Shown: positions 1 to 5,920, numbered from the stretch's first letter. The stretch: DNA of 6,139 nucleotides from Rhizobiaceae bacterium (GCA_913776675.1 CAJYRE010000250.1:1-6139); one strand, 5' to 3'. Program-made: numbers and translations. The notes: a model not told the origin generated them from the sequence alone.

Positions 1-1
1 G

Positions 2-208
2 GGTGTTGCTGTGGAAGTGCTGGCCGAAGACCGCACGACGGAATCCTATCGTGGCCGCATCAGCCGCATCTCTCCGGTTTTGATGCCATCAAACAATCCC
101 GCTGCCGGAGAGCGCAACGATATGCGAACGGCAACCTCGATTGTGATGATCAGTCAGGACACACCTTTTCGCATCGGTCAGCGCGTCATTGTACGGGTGT
201 ATCAATAA
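2..208 (+). CDS. HlyD-like membrane fusion protein, C-terminal fragment
   Basis: The reading frame is open from the left edge of the window (GVAVEVLAED...) to a TAA at 206-208, so this is the 3' end of a gene that starts outside. About 68 residues are visible. They end in PFRIGQRVIVRVYQ, the pattern of the last beta strands of HlyD/EmrA-type periplasmic adaptor proteins, where a 'P-x-x-x-G-x-x-V-x-V' stretch closes the beta-barrel domain. Such proteins bridge an inner-membrane transporter and an outer-membrane channel. The N-terminal membrane anchor, coiled coil and lipoyl domain that would confirm this are out of view. A GTG at 11 could serve as an internal start, but the frame continues upstream of it and the sequence reads as the end of a domain. 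No partner transporter is visible in the window. Family assignment rests on the tail only; an unrelated beta-rich secretion protein is possible. Confidence 0.5.
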   Translation, partial: GVAVEVLAEDRTTESYRGRISRISPVLMPSNNPAAGERNDMRTATSIVMISQDTPFRIGQRVIVRVYQ

Positions 209-269
209 AAGTATTTTCAGGAACAGTGTGCAGCGGTTTCCGTCTGGAAATGCTTAAAAACAAAGAGTT

Positions 270-306
270 AGAGTATCCAGTGTTTCCGAGAAACACTGGA
301 TACTCT
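270..306 (-). terminator. Perfect 17-bp hairpin ending the minus-strand operon
   Basis: Positions 270-286 and 290-306 are perfect reverse complements (17 bp) around a 3-base loop (cga at 287-289). Read on the minus strand, the stem is followed by a T-rich stretch (complement of 250-268, including five consecutive T at 256-260), as expected for an intrinsic terminator of the arginase-family gene. The TAG stop of that gene (305-307) lies inside the outer end of the stem, so the terminator overlaps the coding end. On the plus strand the hairpin lies 61 bases after the HlyD-like stop but has no T-tract after it, so it may act only weakly in that direction. Confidence 0.75.
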
Positions 307-1357
307 AGGCCATGACCTCTGAAAATGCCTCCAGCAAGGCCAGATTGGTGCTGCTGTTGCGCTTGCGGATTTCGATGGGGTCTGGATCGCCTTTGGGCTG
401 CTCGATCAGCGTTTCAGCCCGCTTGAGCAAGCGGGAAACGAGGGGGCCGCCATACACGGGTTTTGAATAATCCCCCATGACATCCGCGCCGACAATGCGA
501 AAACGAGAGCCGATTTCATGAATGAGGCGCAGCACCGTGCGCAGGCGCAATTGGCCCTGATCCCAATTGGTAATAGCCTCGCCAACAAAAATGGCATCCT
601 TGTCCAGTGTGATGTAAACGGCAGCCGTCTGGATTCGACGCAGAATCAATTGCAGAAAAGCCTCTTCACGCAGATCGGTGATGGAGATCCAGTTGAGATA
701 ATGGCCAAGCTGAAAATACCCGCCCCCGGATCCGTATTCGCCCTGCACTCGGCTAGGCAGTTGCGCATAGGGATAAATTTCCATCTGACCGCTTGAAAGC
801 AGCGTCAGGTTCCCACCCTTGGTTTCCGGGAATTCAAGATCACGGCTGTTGACCCCCAGCGTAATCACCTTCTCCACCAGCGGATGCTCCAGCGCATTAT
901 TGATCCAGGAACCGCAATGGATCCCCCCCTCGAAATTCACCCAGCCCGGATGGTTATCGATATGCACAATGGTGATGGGCTGCGCACATCGCTCAGCCGC
1001 ATCCTTGATCAGCACGGAGGAAACATGATGAAAATCGCCGGACCCCATAAAACATAAACGGGCATCTGCAGGATGGGCATAGGGCTGGCTGGCAATGCTG
1101 TGGTGCAAAAGATCAAGCGGTCCCATAGCGCTCCATAACCGGATGGCTTGACCACGCGCCTTTTCATCCATTTCGTGCGCCCCCCGGTGACGCGCGACCT
1201 GCACGAACTCCGGCTGTAATTGCAGTGCGTCATCCAGGTGGAGAAGAAGAGTTTGCAAGGGGTTATCTCCGTTGGGCGCGGATGTGTCATCAACTGTGAT
1301 GCCTGTCTTTTGATTGGCGATTGTCGAGATTCGATGGAGGAAACCCATCGTTTTCAT
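305..1357 (-). CDS. Arginase (ureohydrolase) family protein
   Basis: The product is about 350 residues with the order of metal-site motifs of the arginase/agmatinase fold. Numbering from the chosen start: GSGDFHH (105-111, the GGDHS-type His), HIDNHPG (132-138, the DAHxD element), HCGSW (147-151, the loop HG element), LDKDA (251-255, the SxDxD element with Asp252 and Asp254) and GADVMGDYS (290-298). Ureohydrolases use two Mn ions to hydrolyse guanidino or formimino groups. Here the last Asp of DAHxD is a Gly, and the substrate loop after the second Asp pair (classically D-P-x-x-x-P-G) is replaced by VGEAITNWDQG, so neither substrate nor activity can be read off. The frame is open to a GTG at 1438, but the first 27 codons (1358-1438) are AT-rich and look non-coding. 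I chose ATG 1357; ATG 1348 and ATG 1429 (preceded by a GAGG only 3 bases upstream) are alternatives. It is the last gene of the cluster, about 100 bases downstream of the PurA-like gene. Confidence 0.8.
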   Translation of the reverse strand: MKTMGFLHRISTIANQKTGITVDDTSAPNGDNPLQTLLLHLDDALQLQPEFVQVARHRGAHEMDEKARGQAIRLWSAMGPLDLLHHSIASQPYAHPADARLCFMGSGDFHHVSSVLIKDAAERCAQPITIVHIDNHPGWVNFEGGIHCGSWINNALEHPLVEKVITLGVNSRDLEFPETKGGNLTLLSSGQMEIYPYAQLPSRVQGEYGSGGGYFQLGHYLNWISITDLREEAFLQLILRRIQTAAVYITLDKDAIFVGEAITNWDQGQLRLRTVLRLIHEIGSRFRIVGADVMGDYSKPVYGGPLVSRLLKRAETLIEQPKGDPDPIEIRKRNSSTNLALLEAFSEVMA

Positions 1358-1456
1358 GCATCGGAAAATGCGTATTTTCGACAAAAAACAGCAAGTTGTT
1401 CTCTGATAAACGCACACCCGAAAGGACATTGCCCTCACCGAGATGATAAGTCTCTT

Positions 1457-2686
1457 TCACCCAAGTGGTACGCTCAACTGAGTGTCATTGCGGCGTGCGC
1501 CCCAAGATTGCAGAAGGGTGGGAAGCCCCACCACATGGCCCAGCGAGGACGGAAGATTGTCTGGCAGGATGTCTGCGGTTTTCTCTTCAACAACAATCTG
1601 TGCTGCCTCTTTGATCTGATCAAGGCATGTGACACCCAATCCGGCCTCGATCACGATACCGCATCCCCTTTGCTCGTTCAGATCCTGCATGATGGTCTGT
1701 TTCAGCACGTCGAGATCAAGCGGAGCAGTGCGCAGACGTCCTTGCCAGGGGTTGGGCGCGTTCGTGCTGTCTTGAAGGTTCAGCCAAGGCAGATCAGCCA
1801 GCACAGGGGCTTCATGCGGCAAGGGTCCGGCACCATGGCGGGTGGCATAGGCGCGGGTCATGTAAATAGGCTGGATATGCTCTATCCCGGCTTCGCGGGC
1901 CACGTGAATGATATTGGCAAGCCCGGTGCGTGATCGGGTGACATAGGGCATGGTGCCAAAATTCATGTCGAGTTGAAGCCCCTGCGCCCCTTCAAACAGC
2001 AAGGCATTGTCCACTGGCAAGGCCCGGTCATCCAGCAGACTGACCGAAGCGACAAAGGCCTGACAATCGCGCAGGAAGGCATCGCTGACCGCCTGAATGC
2101 CAGACAGGACCGCACCCAAAGGCGTATCATCGGCCACAAGCCCCAACTCGTTCAGACGGTGCGCAAGCCATTGTTTTTTGATCTGATCCAACCGGCTGAC
2201 GAGATCGGCAGACCAGAGATCAGCAGCAAACAGTTGCGGGCCGCGCTGCGTGCGCTCGATTGTTTCGCCAAAGCCCAGCCCGGTGGAACCATGACGGCTG
2301 CCGCCACGCGCCATTTCCAGCGCCTGATTGATGGCCATATCCCAAGGGGTGGTCACGGCCGAGCGAGGATCAATGGTGATCCGCTGGGGTTGTGCGCCCA
2401 TCTGCGCCAACCGGTTCAACTCTTCCGACAACATCATCGGATGGGCCACAAAAAACTGCGAAAGATGGGTGGAAGCCCCCACCAATGCGCCCGCGCCGAC
2501 ATGATGAAACACGTGCCTGCCGTGGTGTGGGCAATCCACCGTGTGGCCTGCCTGCGCGCCGCCATTGGCGCGAATAACCGTCACATTCCGGTCTTTCAAA
2601 CGCTGACTGTAGGCGAGGGCGTCAACAGCCAGCCCTTTTCCTTCATCCCCCCAGTTGGCACCAATGATGGCTTGGGCGCTTCGCAT
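1457..2686 (-). CDS. Divergent adenylosuccinate synthetase (PurA) paralog
   Basis: The product is 409 residues (E. coli PurA has about 430) and homologous over its full length to adenylosuccinate synthetase, which joins aspartate to C6 of IMP using GTP. Motifs from the ATG at 2686: GANWGDEGKG (9-18, with the catalytic Asp14), GGAQAGHTV (42-50, with the catalytic His48), GSTGLGFGETIERT (133-146, counterpart of GTTGRGIGPAYEDK), FEGAQGLQLD (231-240), TRAYATRHGAGPLP (277-290), GRLRTAPLD (316-324, the aspartate-loop region) and TCLDQI (353-358, counterpart of the guanine-contacting TKLD). Several conserved binding residues differ: the Asn of GGxNAGH is Gln44, the Arg of TTGRGIGP is Leu137, and the Lys of TKLD is Cys354. 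The catalytic pair is intact, so it is likely an active ligase with altered substrates. The frame extends upstream to 2806, but that part overlaps the VWA gene and lies before the conserved N-terminus. No clear Shine-Dalgarno is present. It lies 64 bases after the VWA gene. Confidence 0.88.
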   Translation of the reverse strand: MRSAQAIIGANWGDEGKGLAVDALAYSQRLKDRNVTVIRANGGAQAGHTVDCPHHGRHVFHHVGAGALVGASTHLSQFFVAHPMMLSEELNRLAQMGAQPQRITIDPRSAVTTPWDMAINQALEMARGGSRHGSTGLGFGETIERTQRGPQLFAADLWSADLVSRLDQIKKQWLAHRLNELGLVADDTPLGAVLSGIQAVSDAFLRDCQAFVASVSLLDDRALPVDNALLFEGAQGLQLDMNFGTMPYVTRSRTGLANIIHVAREAGIEHIQPIYMTRAYATRHGAGPLPHEAPVLADLPWLNLQDSTNAPNPWQGRLRTAPLDLDVLKQTIMQDLNEQRGCGIVIEAGLGVTCLDQIKEAAQIVVEEKTADILPDNLPSSLGHVVGLPTLLQSWGARRNDTQLSVPLG

Positions 2687-2712
2687 GATCAAATCCAGTC
2701 TTCTGTGTGGAA

Positions 2713-2740
2713 TTGGCCGGCGCAGATCGCAGCCGGCCAA
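2713..2740 (-). other. GC-rich intercistronic hairpin between the VWA and PurA-like genes
   Basis: In the 64-base gap the arms ttggccggc (2713-2721) and gccggccaa (2732-2740) pair perfectly over 9 bp around a 10-base loop. No T-run follows on the minus strand, so it is not a typical intrinsic terminator. A role in mRNA stability or in lowering downstream expression is possible but not shown. Confidence 0.5.
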
Positions 2741-2750
2741 AGGTGGTTCA

Positions 2751-3683
2751 TTACATGCCAAACAGTCTGCGCAAGCCGCCGCTGCGAGCAACCGTTGTTG
2801 GCACACCGTAACTTTGCAATGCTTTTGAGACCACTACAGCGGTAGAACCCGACCAACTGTCGACCACCTCTTGCGGATTGGCTCCCTGATTGACCTGAAT
2901 GAGCGAAATGATGGTTTCAGCCAGGTTGTTGACATCGGCCAGTTCAATGGTCCGCTCTGGCAGAAGATTGCGCCAGCTCTTCAGCACAAGGTCCGGGCTG
3001 GACTGGCAGAAACCTTCATTGGCCAGCACAATGTGGAACACTTCCCAATTGCGTTGGGCCAGAGCCACGCATTCCTTGCCCGTCAAGTCGCGCTCGGCTT
3101 TGATACCAAGCACCGTTTCGATTTCCTGACGGGTCATGCCATCATGCACGGGCTCATCGCCAATGGTGAACAGAAAGCCCTTGCGACCTTCCTTTTCAGA
3201 CGCATCCGTGGAGGTTTTCATGGCGGCAAACAGATGCGCGGCGCAATAGCTCTCTCCGCCGTTTCCGCCACCGCCGCCTTCCAGCCACAACTGTCTTGCC
3301 TGCTCGGCCACGCGAATATCGGCCTCGAATTGCGTCACCTGAAGCGGAGCCGAATCCGTCTTGGCATCACCGACGGCCATGATCATGATATGCGGATCGC
3401 TAATTGGTTTACGAGCATAAATTTCCTGCGCAAGGGTGTTAAGGCCATCGCGCATCAGTTGCTCGGCAATCATGCCCATCGAGCCGGTGACATCGGAGGC
3501 CAGAATGATGGGCGTGGGGTGCGGATTGTCAGCACTGATGCGGCTTTCGCGCATTTTGATCTTGGCCGGATTGTAGACATCCAGCATGTTGTTGGAGGAA
3601 AAAATCTGGCTACGTGATTGGTTGTGCACATTGTTCTGGGCGTATTTTGACCAGTCTTGCGCGCTCCAGCGTCCATTTCCCAT
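2751..3683 (-). CDS. VWA (von Willebrand factor A) domain protein with MIDAS motif
   Basis: The product is 310 residues. After a short lead (MGNGRWSAQDW at 1-11) a VWA/Rossmann-type domain runs from about 57 to 265. The metal-ion-dependent adhesion site is seen as DVTGSM (64-69, a Thr-containing variant of DxSxS) with a later Asp in TIGDEP (173-178). A glycine-rich loop EGGGGGNGGESY (135-146) lies between them, close to GDAKTD (105-110). VWA domains bind a divalent ion and mediate regulated protein-protein contacts. The absence of a signal peptide or membrane segment indicates a cytoplasmic protein. ATG 3683 is chosen because AAGGAG lies 8 bases before it; the GTG at 3692 overlaps that site. 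It sits between the J-domain/pseudokinase gene upstream and the PurA-like gene downstream. VWA proteins paired with kinase-like proteins occur in TerY-type stress clusters, which makes a regulatory or scaffold role plausible (inference). Confidence 0.87.
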   Translation of the reverse strand: MGNGRWSAQDWSKYAQNNVHNQSRSQIFSSNNMLDVYNPAKIKMRESRISADNPHPTPIILASDVTGSMGMIAEQLMRDGLNTLAQEIYARKPISDPHIMIMAVGDAKTDSAPLQVTQFEADIRVAEQARQLWLEGGGGGNGGESYCAAHLFAAMKTSTDASEKEGRKGFLFTIGDEPVHDGMTRQEIETVLGIKAERDLTGKECVALAQRNWEVFHIVLANEGFCQSSPDLVLKSWRNLLPERTIELADVNNLAETIISLIQVNQGANPQEVVDSWSGSTAVVVSKALQSYGVPTTVARSGGLRRLFGM

Positions 3684-3691
3684 TGCAATCA

Positions 3692-3697
3692 CTCCTT
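3692..3697 (-). promoter_or_regulatory. Shine-Dalgarno AAGGAG of the VWA gene
   Basis: The plus-strand ctcctt is AAGGAG on the coding strand. It ends 8 bases before ATG 3683. This fixes the start there, since the in-frame GTG at 3690-3692 would begin on the last base of the ribosome site. Confidence 0.75.
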
Positions 3698-3722
3698 GGT
3701 GTGTGTCTGAGGTGTGTGTCTG
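3698..3722 (-). repeat. Tandem 13-bp repeat in the leader of the VWA gene
   Basis: ggtgtgtgtctg occurs twice (3698-3709 and 3711-3722), separated by one base, giving a period of 13. On the coding strand this is two copies of CAGACACACACC directly before the ribosome site, between it and the putative promoter. It would form a CA-rich, weakly structured 5' leader. Confidence 0.6.
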
Positions 3723-3727
3723 GTTGT

Positions 3728-3759
3728 CATATTAATATGCAATTTGCATATTGCAAATT
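3728..3759. promoter_or_regulatory. Overlapping palindromes, candidate operator/promoter for the VWA-purA-like-arginase genes
   Basis: Three perfect palindromes overlap in 32 AT-rich bases. They are CATATTAATATG (3728-3739), AATATGCAATTTGCATATT (3734-3752, 9-bp arms around one base) and AATTTGCATATTGCAAATT (3741-3759, 8-bp arms around TAT). They lie in the 81-base gap between the stop of the J-domain gene and the VWA start. On the minus strand a TTGCAA (3751-3756) and a TAATAT (3729-3734) are separated by 16 bases and could be -35 and -10 elements, which the palindromes would cover. This geometry suits binding by a dimeric repressor. The divergent Nudix-type regulator is the obvious candidate, but that link is inference. 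No T-tract follows that would make this a terminator. Confidence 0.55.
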
Positions 3760-3764
3760 AAAAA

Positions 3765-4787
3765 TCACGCACGACCGTAAATATGATCCGAATCCAGATC
3801 GAGCGGGATAAAACGGGGCTGCCCCCACGCCGCCCGCAGCACCCGTTGCCAAGCGATATAATCGGCAATGCCATCGCCCACGGGCGGCAGGTTGATCCAG
3901 TCGGCCAACGGTTGCGGCACCAGACCGGATGAAAGGCGGCTACCTGCCGGATCTCCCAAAACCTCGCGCAACGTCTGGCGAATGAGGTGCAGATCCACAG
4001 ACGCATCAACCACTTCGCCCGCTGAGGCCAGTGCAGGTAGCAGATCCAGCGTCCGGCTTGGCAGAATTTGCGGCCTGCGGCCAAATGGCGTTGAAAAGCA
4101 CCAGCCTGCCATCAACCGCACGCTATGGGTCGTCGGATCGATCAGGATAGTATCGGGCGCAATGGCTCCATGGCAGATGCGCGACCAAGTGAGCCATGCG
4201 GCAATATTCAGCAGGCCTGACCCCACCCATGCCGCATGTACGGCAGGCAAGGGGCCGGTCTTTTCCAGCATATCGCAGAGCAAAATATCCTCACCACTGC
4301 GTTTGCTGACAATCAGGCGTCCACCATCCTGCGTCGGCTCGTCCATCTCAATCTGTGGCAAAAATGGCTGCATTTGCACCTGCATCGCCAAATCAGCATA
4401 GCGAAACTGGCCAATGGCGCGTGCTTCCCATGCGGCCAGATCCTGAAAATCAGCATGGAAAAGCTGGGCGAAAGTGGATTGCCCAAGAATGATCTCGGCC
4501 TGATCGGTCTGGCGGATGGACAAAGGCGAAATGCGCAGTGTGCGCGTTTGGGTAATGATGGTTTTTTCCGTGTGTGTTCGGGGTAGACCGCGATGCAGCA
4601 GATGATCGCGCAGGGCAACAAGATGGGCGAGAACATCGCTTGCATGCGGGTCTGAACAATGATCGGGATGCCAGAGGGCGGCCAAGGTTCGAAACTGTTG
4701 CTTGATGGCGTCCTGATCGCCCGGAAACACGCTGCTGGCAGCCGTGACGGGCGTGGCAAGAATGGTCTCGGCGGCGGGTGATGTCAT
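3765..4787 (-). CDS. J-domain-like protein with degenerate protein-kinase-like domain
   Basis: The product is 340 residues. An N-terminal helical segment (about 22-64) carries WHPDH (39-43), the HPD signature with which J-domains stimulate Hsp70. From about 155 the sequence resembles the C-lobe of a protein kinase. HGAIAPDTILID (206-217) occupies the place of the HRDxKPxN catalytic loop and VRLMAGWC (223-230) the place of the DFG strand. The catalytic Asp (HRD), the metal-binding Asn and the DFG Asp all appear replaced, so this is probably a pseudokinase. SVDLHLIRQTLREVLGD (263-279) fits the following helix. No signal peptide or transmembrane segment is seen. ATG 4787 is preceded at 9 bases by TCTGGAG. 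It is the first gene of the minus-strand cluster, divergent from the regulator and followed by the palindromic gap. The pairing with a VWA protein suggests the two act together (inference). Confidence 0.75.
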   Translation of the reverse strand: MTSPAAETILATPVTAASSVFPGDQDAIKQQFRTLAALWHPDHCSDPHASDVLAHLVALRDHLLHRGLPRTHTEKTIITQTRTLRISPLSIRQTDQAEIILGQSTFAQLFHADFQDLAAWEARAIGQFRYADLAMQVQMQPFLPQIEMDEPTQDGGRLIVSKRSGEDILLCDMLEKTGPLPAVHAAWVGSGLLNIAAWLTWSRICHGAIAPDTILIDPTTHSVRLMAGWCFSTPFGRRPQILPSRTLDLLPALASAGEVVDASVDLHLIRQTLREVLGDPAGSRLSSGLVPQPLADWINLPPVGDGIADYIAWQRVLRAAWGQPRFIPLDLDSDHIYGRA

Positions 4788-4892
4788 GATGGAAAACTCC
4801 AGAAAAACGCTGGCTGAGGCTGTTATCGGCTATGAAACACGTTAGAAATTGCACATAGAAAAAGGCCATCAGAACAAGAGCAGACAATATCC
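4788..4892. promoter_or_regulatory. Divergent promoter region between the J-domain/pseudokinase gene and the regulator
   Basis: These 105 bases must hold promoters for both directions. A 5-bp inverted pair CTATG (4830-4834) and CATAG (4854-4858) is visible. AAATTGCACATAG (4846-4858) resembles the half-sites of the palindromes at 3734-3759 (AATTTGCATATT), hinting at a shared binding protein. I could not assign convincing -35/-10 boxes. The TCTGGAG ribosome site of the minus-strand gene is at 4797-4803. Confidence 0.4.
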
Positions 4893-5585
4893 ATGGAAGA
4901 GATAGGCCAGCCGTTGAAAAAGGAAAGTGTGCCCATCATTACGGTTGATGTGGTGGTTTTGACACTGGATCAGGGGCAGTTGCAGGTGCTGCTTCAGCGG
5001 CGACCATACGCCCCCTTTGTCGGAGTTTGGGCTTTGCCGGGCGGCTTTGTGCATATGGATGAGGACCAGGATACGCTGGCCGCGATACAACGTGTGTTGC
5101 GCGATAAAACCGGCGCCAGTGGCCTTTATGTGGAACAATTAGCCACCTATAGCGGCGGAAACCGTGATCCGCGCGGCTGGTCTGTTTCCGTCGCCTATAT
5201 GGCAATTTTGCCCAAAGCCGATCTGCATATTGCCCAAAGCCCGGATATTGCACTGGTGGATACGGCCAACCTGCCAGACCTGGCGTTTGACCATGCAGCC
5301 ATTTTAAAAGATGGCCTTGCACGATTGCGCGGCAAGGGGGCCTATTCCACGCTGCCTGCCATGTTGTTGCCCAAGGAATTCACCCTGTCAGAATTGCAGG
5401 CAGCCTATGAAGTGGCTCTGGGCGAAAAGCTGGATACCAGCGTGTTTCGTCGCAAAGTGGCTGATTTTGAATTTCTGGAAAAAACCGGCGAAAACAGAAG
5501 CGGCACAAGCAAACGACCTGCTCGCCTTTATCGATTGAAAGAAACCATGCAGACGTTCGAACGAACACTGGGCCGCAGCTTCTGA
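4893..5585 (+). CDS. NrtR-type Nudix/winged-helix transcriptional regulator
   Basis: The product is 230 residues, the usual size for Nudix-related transcriptional regulators. The N-terminal Nudix domain (about 13-145) starts with VPIITVDVVVLTL and has VWALPGGFVHMDEDQD (45-60), leading into AAIQRVLRDKTG (63-74). The C-terminal winged helix (about 160-215) shows EFTLSELQAAYE, DTSVFRRKV and KRPARLYRL, a pattern typical of this family. In the Nudix box the REUXEE part reads RVLRDK with two extra residues before it. The key Glu residues are therefore substituted and the domain more likely senses a ligand than hydrolyses one. Known NrtR proteins repress NAD-related genes and respond to ADP-ribose or related compounds. 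Here the regulator is divergent from the J-domain/VWA/PurA-like/arginase cluster, its likely target. ATG 4893 has only a weak ribosome site; GTG 4929 is a less likely alternative because it would start at the first Nudix strand. Confidence 0.88.
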   Translation: MEEIGQPLKKESVPIITVDVVVLTLDQGQLQVLLQRRPYAPFVGVWALPGGFVHMDEDQDTLAAIQRVLRDKTGASGLYVEQLATYSGGNRDPRGWSVSVAYMAILPKADLHIAQSPDIALVDTANLPDLAFDHAAILKDGLARLRGKGAYSTLPAMLLPKEFTLSELQAAYEVALGEKLDTSVFRRKVADFEFLEKTGENRSGTSKRPARLYRLKETMQTFERTLGRSF

Positions 5586-5610
5586 TATGATATGTCGGCT
5601 GTTGACGAGC

Positions 5611-5641
5611 GGCTGTCTGGTTCAAATTGAACCAGACAGCC
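5611..5641 (+). terminator. Perfect 31-bp hairpin after the regulator gene
   Basis: Positions 5611-5625 and 5627-5641 are perfect reverse complements (15 bp) around a single A, starting 25 bases after the TGA of the regulator. It is followed by a pyrimidine-rich stretch (tctctattcccttgtttt) rather than a clean T-run. It probably ends the regulator transcript, and it is also the first part of a repeat that recurs at 5921. Confidence 0.6.
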
Positions 5642-5697
5642 TCTCTATTCCCTTGTTTTCGTTGTCTATTCGGGAAAACCGGGTTCCACTTTTCCCT
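5613..5697. repeat. Palindromic dispersed repeat, copy 1
   Basis: This aligns with 5921-6006 at an offset of 308 bases. Shared blocks are CTGTC.GGTTC, GAACCA.ACAG, cccttgttttcgtt (5650-5663) and ctattcgg, ending in ttcca. The copy contains the 31-bp hairpin and a second inverted pair GGGAAAA (5672-5678) / TTTTCCC (5690-5696). On the minus strand one frame reads REKWN...RKQG...VWF, matching the other copy. Confidence 0.6.
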
Positions 5698-5920
5698 GGC
5701 AAACTCTAGGCAGCATCCAACCCGTTCATCGGATGCGAGCCGATAATATTAGTTCCATAATTCACATTACCGCATTTGAAAAACATATGAGGTGGTCTCA
5801 AGAATGAAGTGCGCCTTGAAAAGGAGAGCAATAGGGTATCAAGTGCAAGCAAGCTGCCATGGAACCGATCTGTTACCGTATTGACCTCTATGAACAGCAT
5901 AAGATTAAACACCGAGGTGT
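5698..5920. other. Non-coding spacer between the two repeat copies
   Basis: No convincing gene is seen on either strand: the frames are short or composed of unlikely codons. A small inverted pair GCATCC (5713-5718) / GGATGC (5731-5736) is present. The composition is more AT-rich than the neighbouring genes. It could be decayed sequence, since one minus-strand frame stays open from 6008 through here to 5706, but nothing recognisable is encoded. Confidence 0.4.

Noticed and set aside
1220..1933. Plus-strand open frame crossing the arginase/PurA-like junction
   Set aside because: It spans the ends of two supported minus-strand genes and has no motif.
1457..2686. Phage-type PurZ (2-aminoadenylosuccinate synthase)
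   Set aside because: PurZ carries Ser in place of the catalytic Asp in the GDEGKG motif; here the Asp is present. No phage genes are nearby.
2687..2806. Extended N-terminus of the PurA-like protein
   Set aside because: It overlaps the VWA gene and is Cys/Ala/Arg-rich; the family's conserved strand starts right after ATG 2686.
1973..2845. Long plus-strand open frame (290 codons) opposite the PurA-like gene
   Set aside because: It is antisense to a clearly homologous PurA-type protein, has no recognisable motif and a low-complexity His/Arg/Gln-rich product.
2871..3617. Plus-strand open frame (248 codons) opposite the VWA gene
   Set aside because: The opposite strand encodes an intact MIDAS domain with a good ribosome site; this frame shows no domain.
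3728..3759. Terminator of the J-domain gene
   Set aside because: The palindromes are entirely AT-rich with weak stems, and no T-tract follows on the minus strand; an operator fits better.
3868..4401. Plus-strand open frame opposite the J-domain/pseudokinase gene
   Set aside because: Antisense shadow, with no recognisable content.
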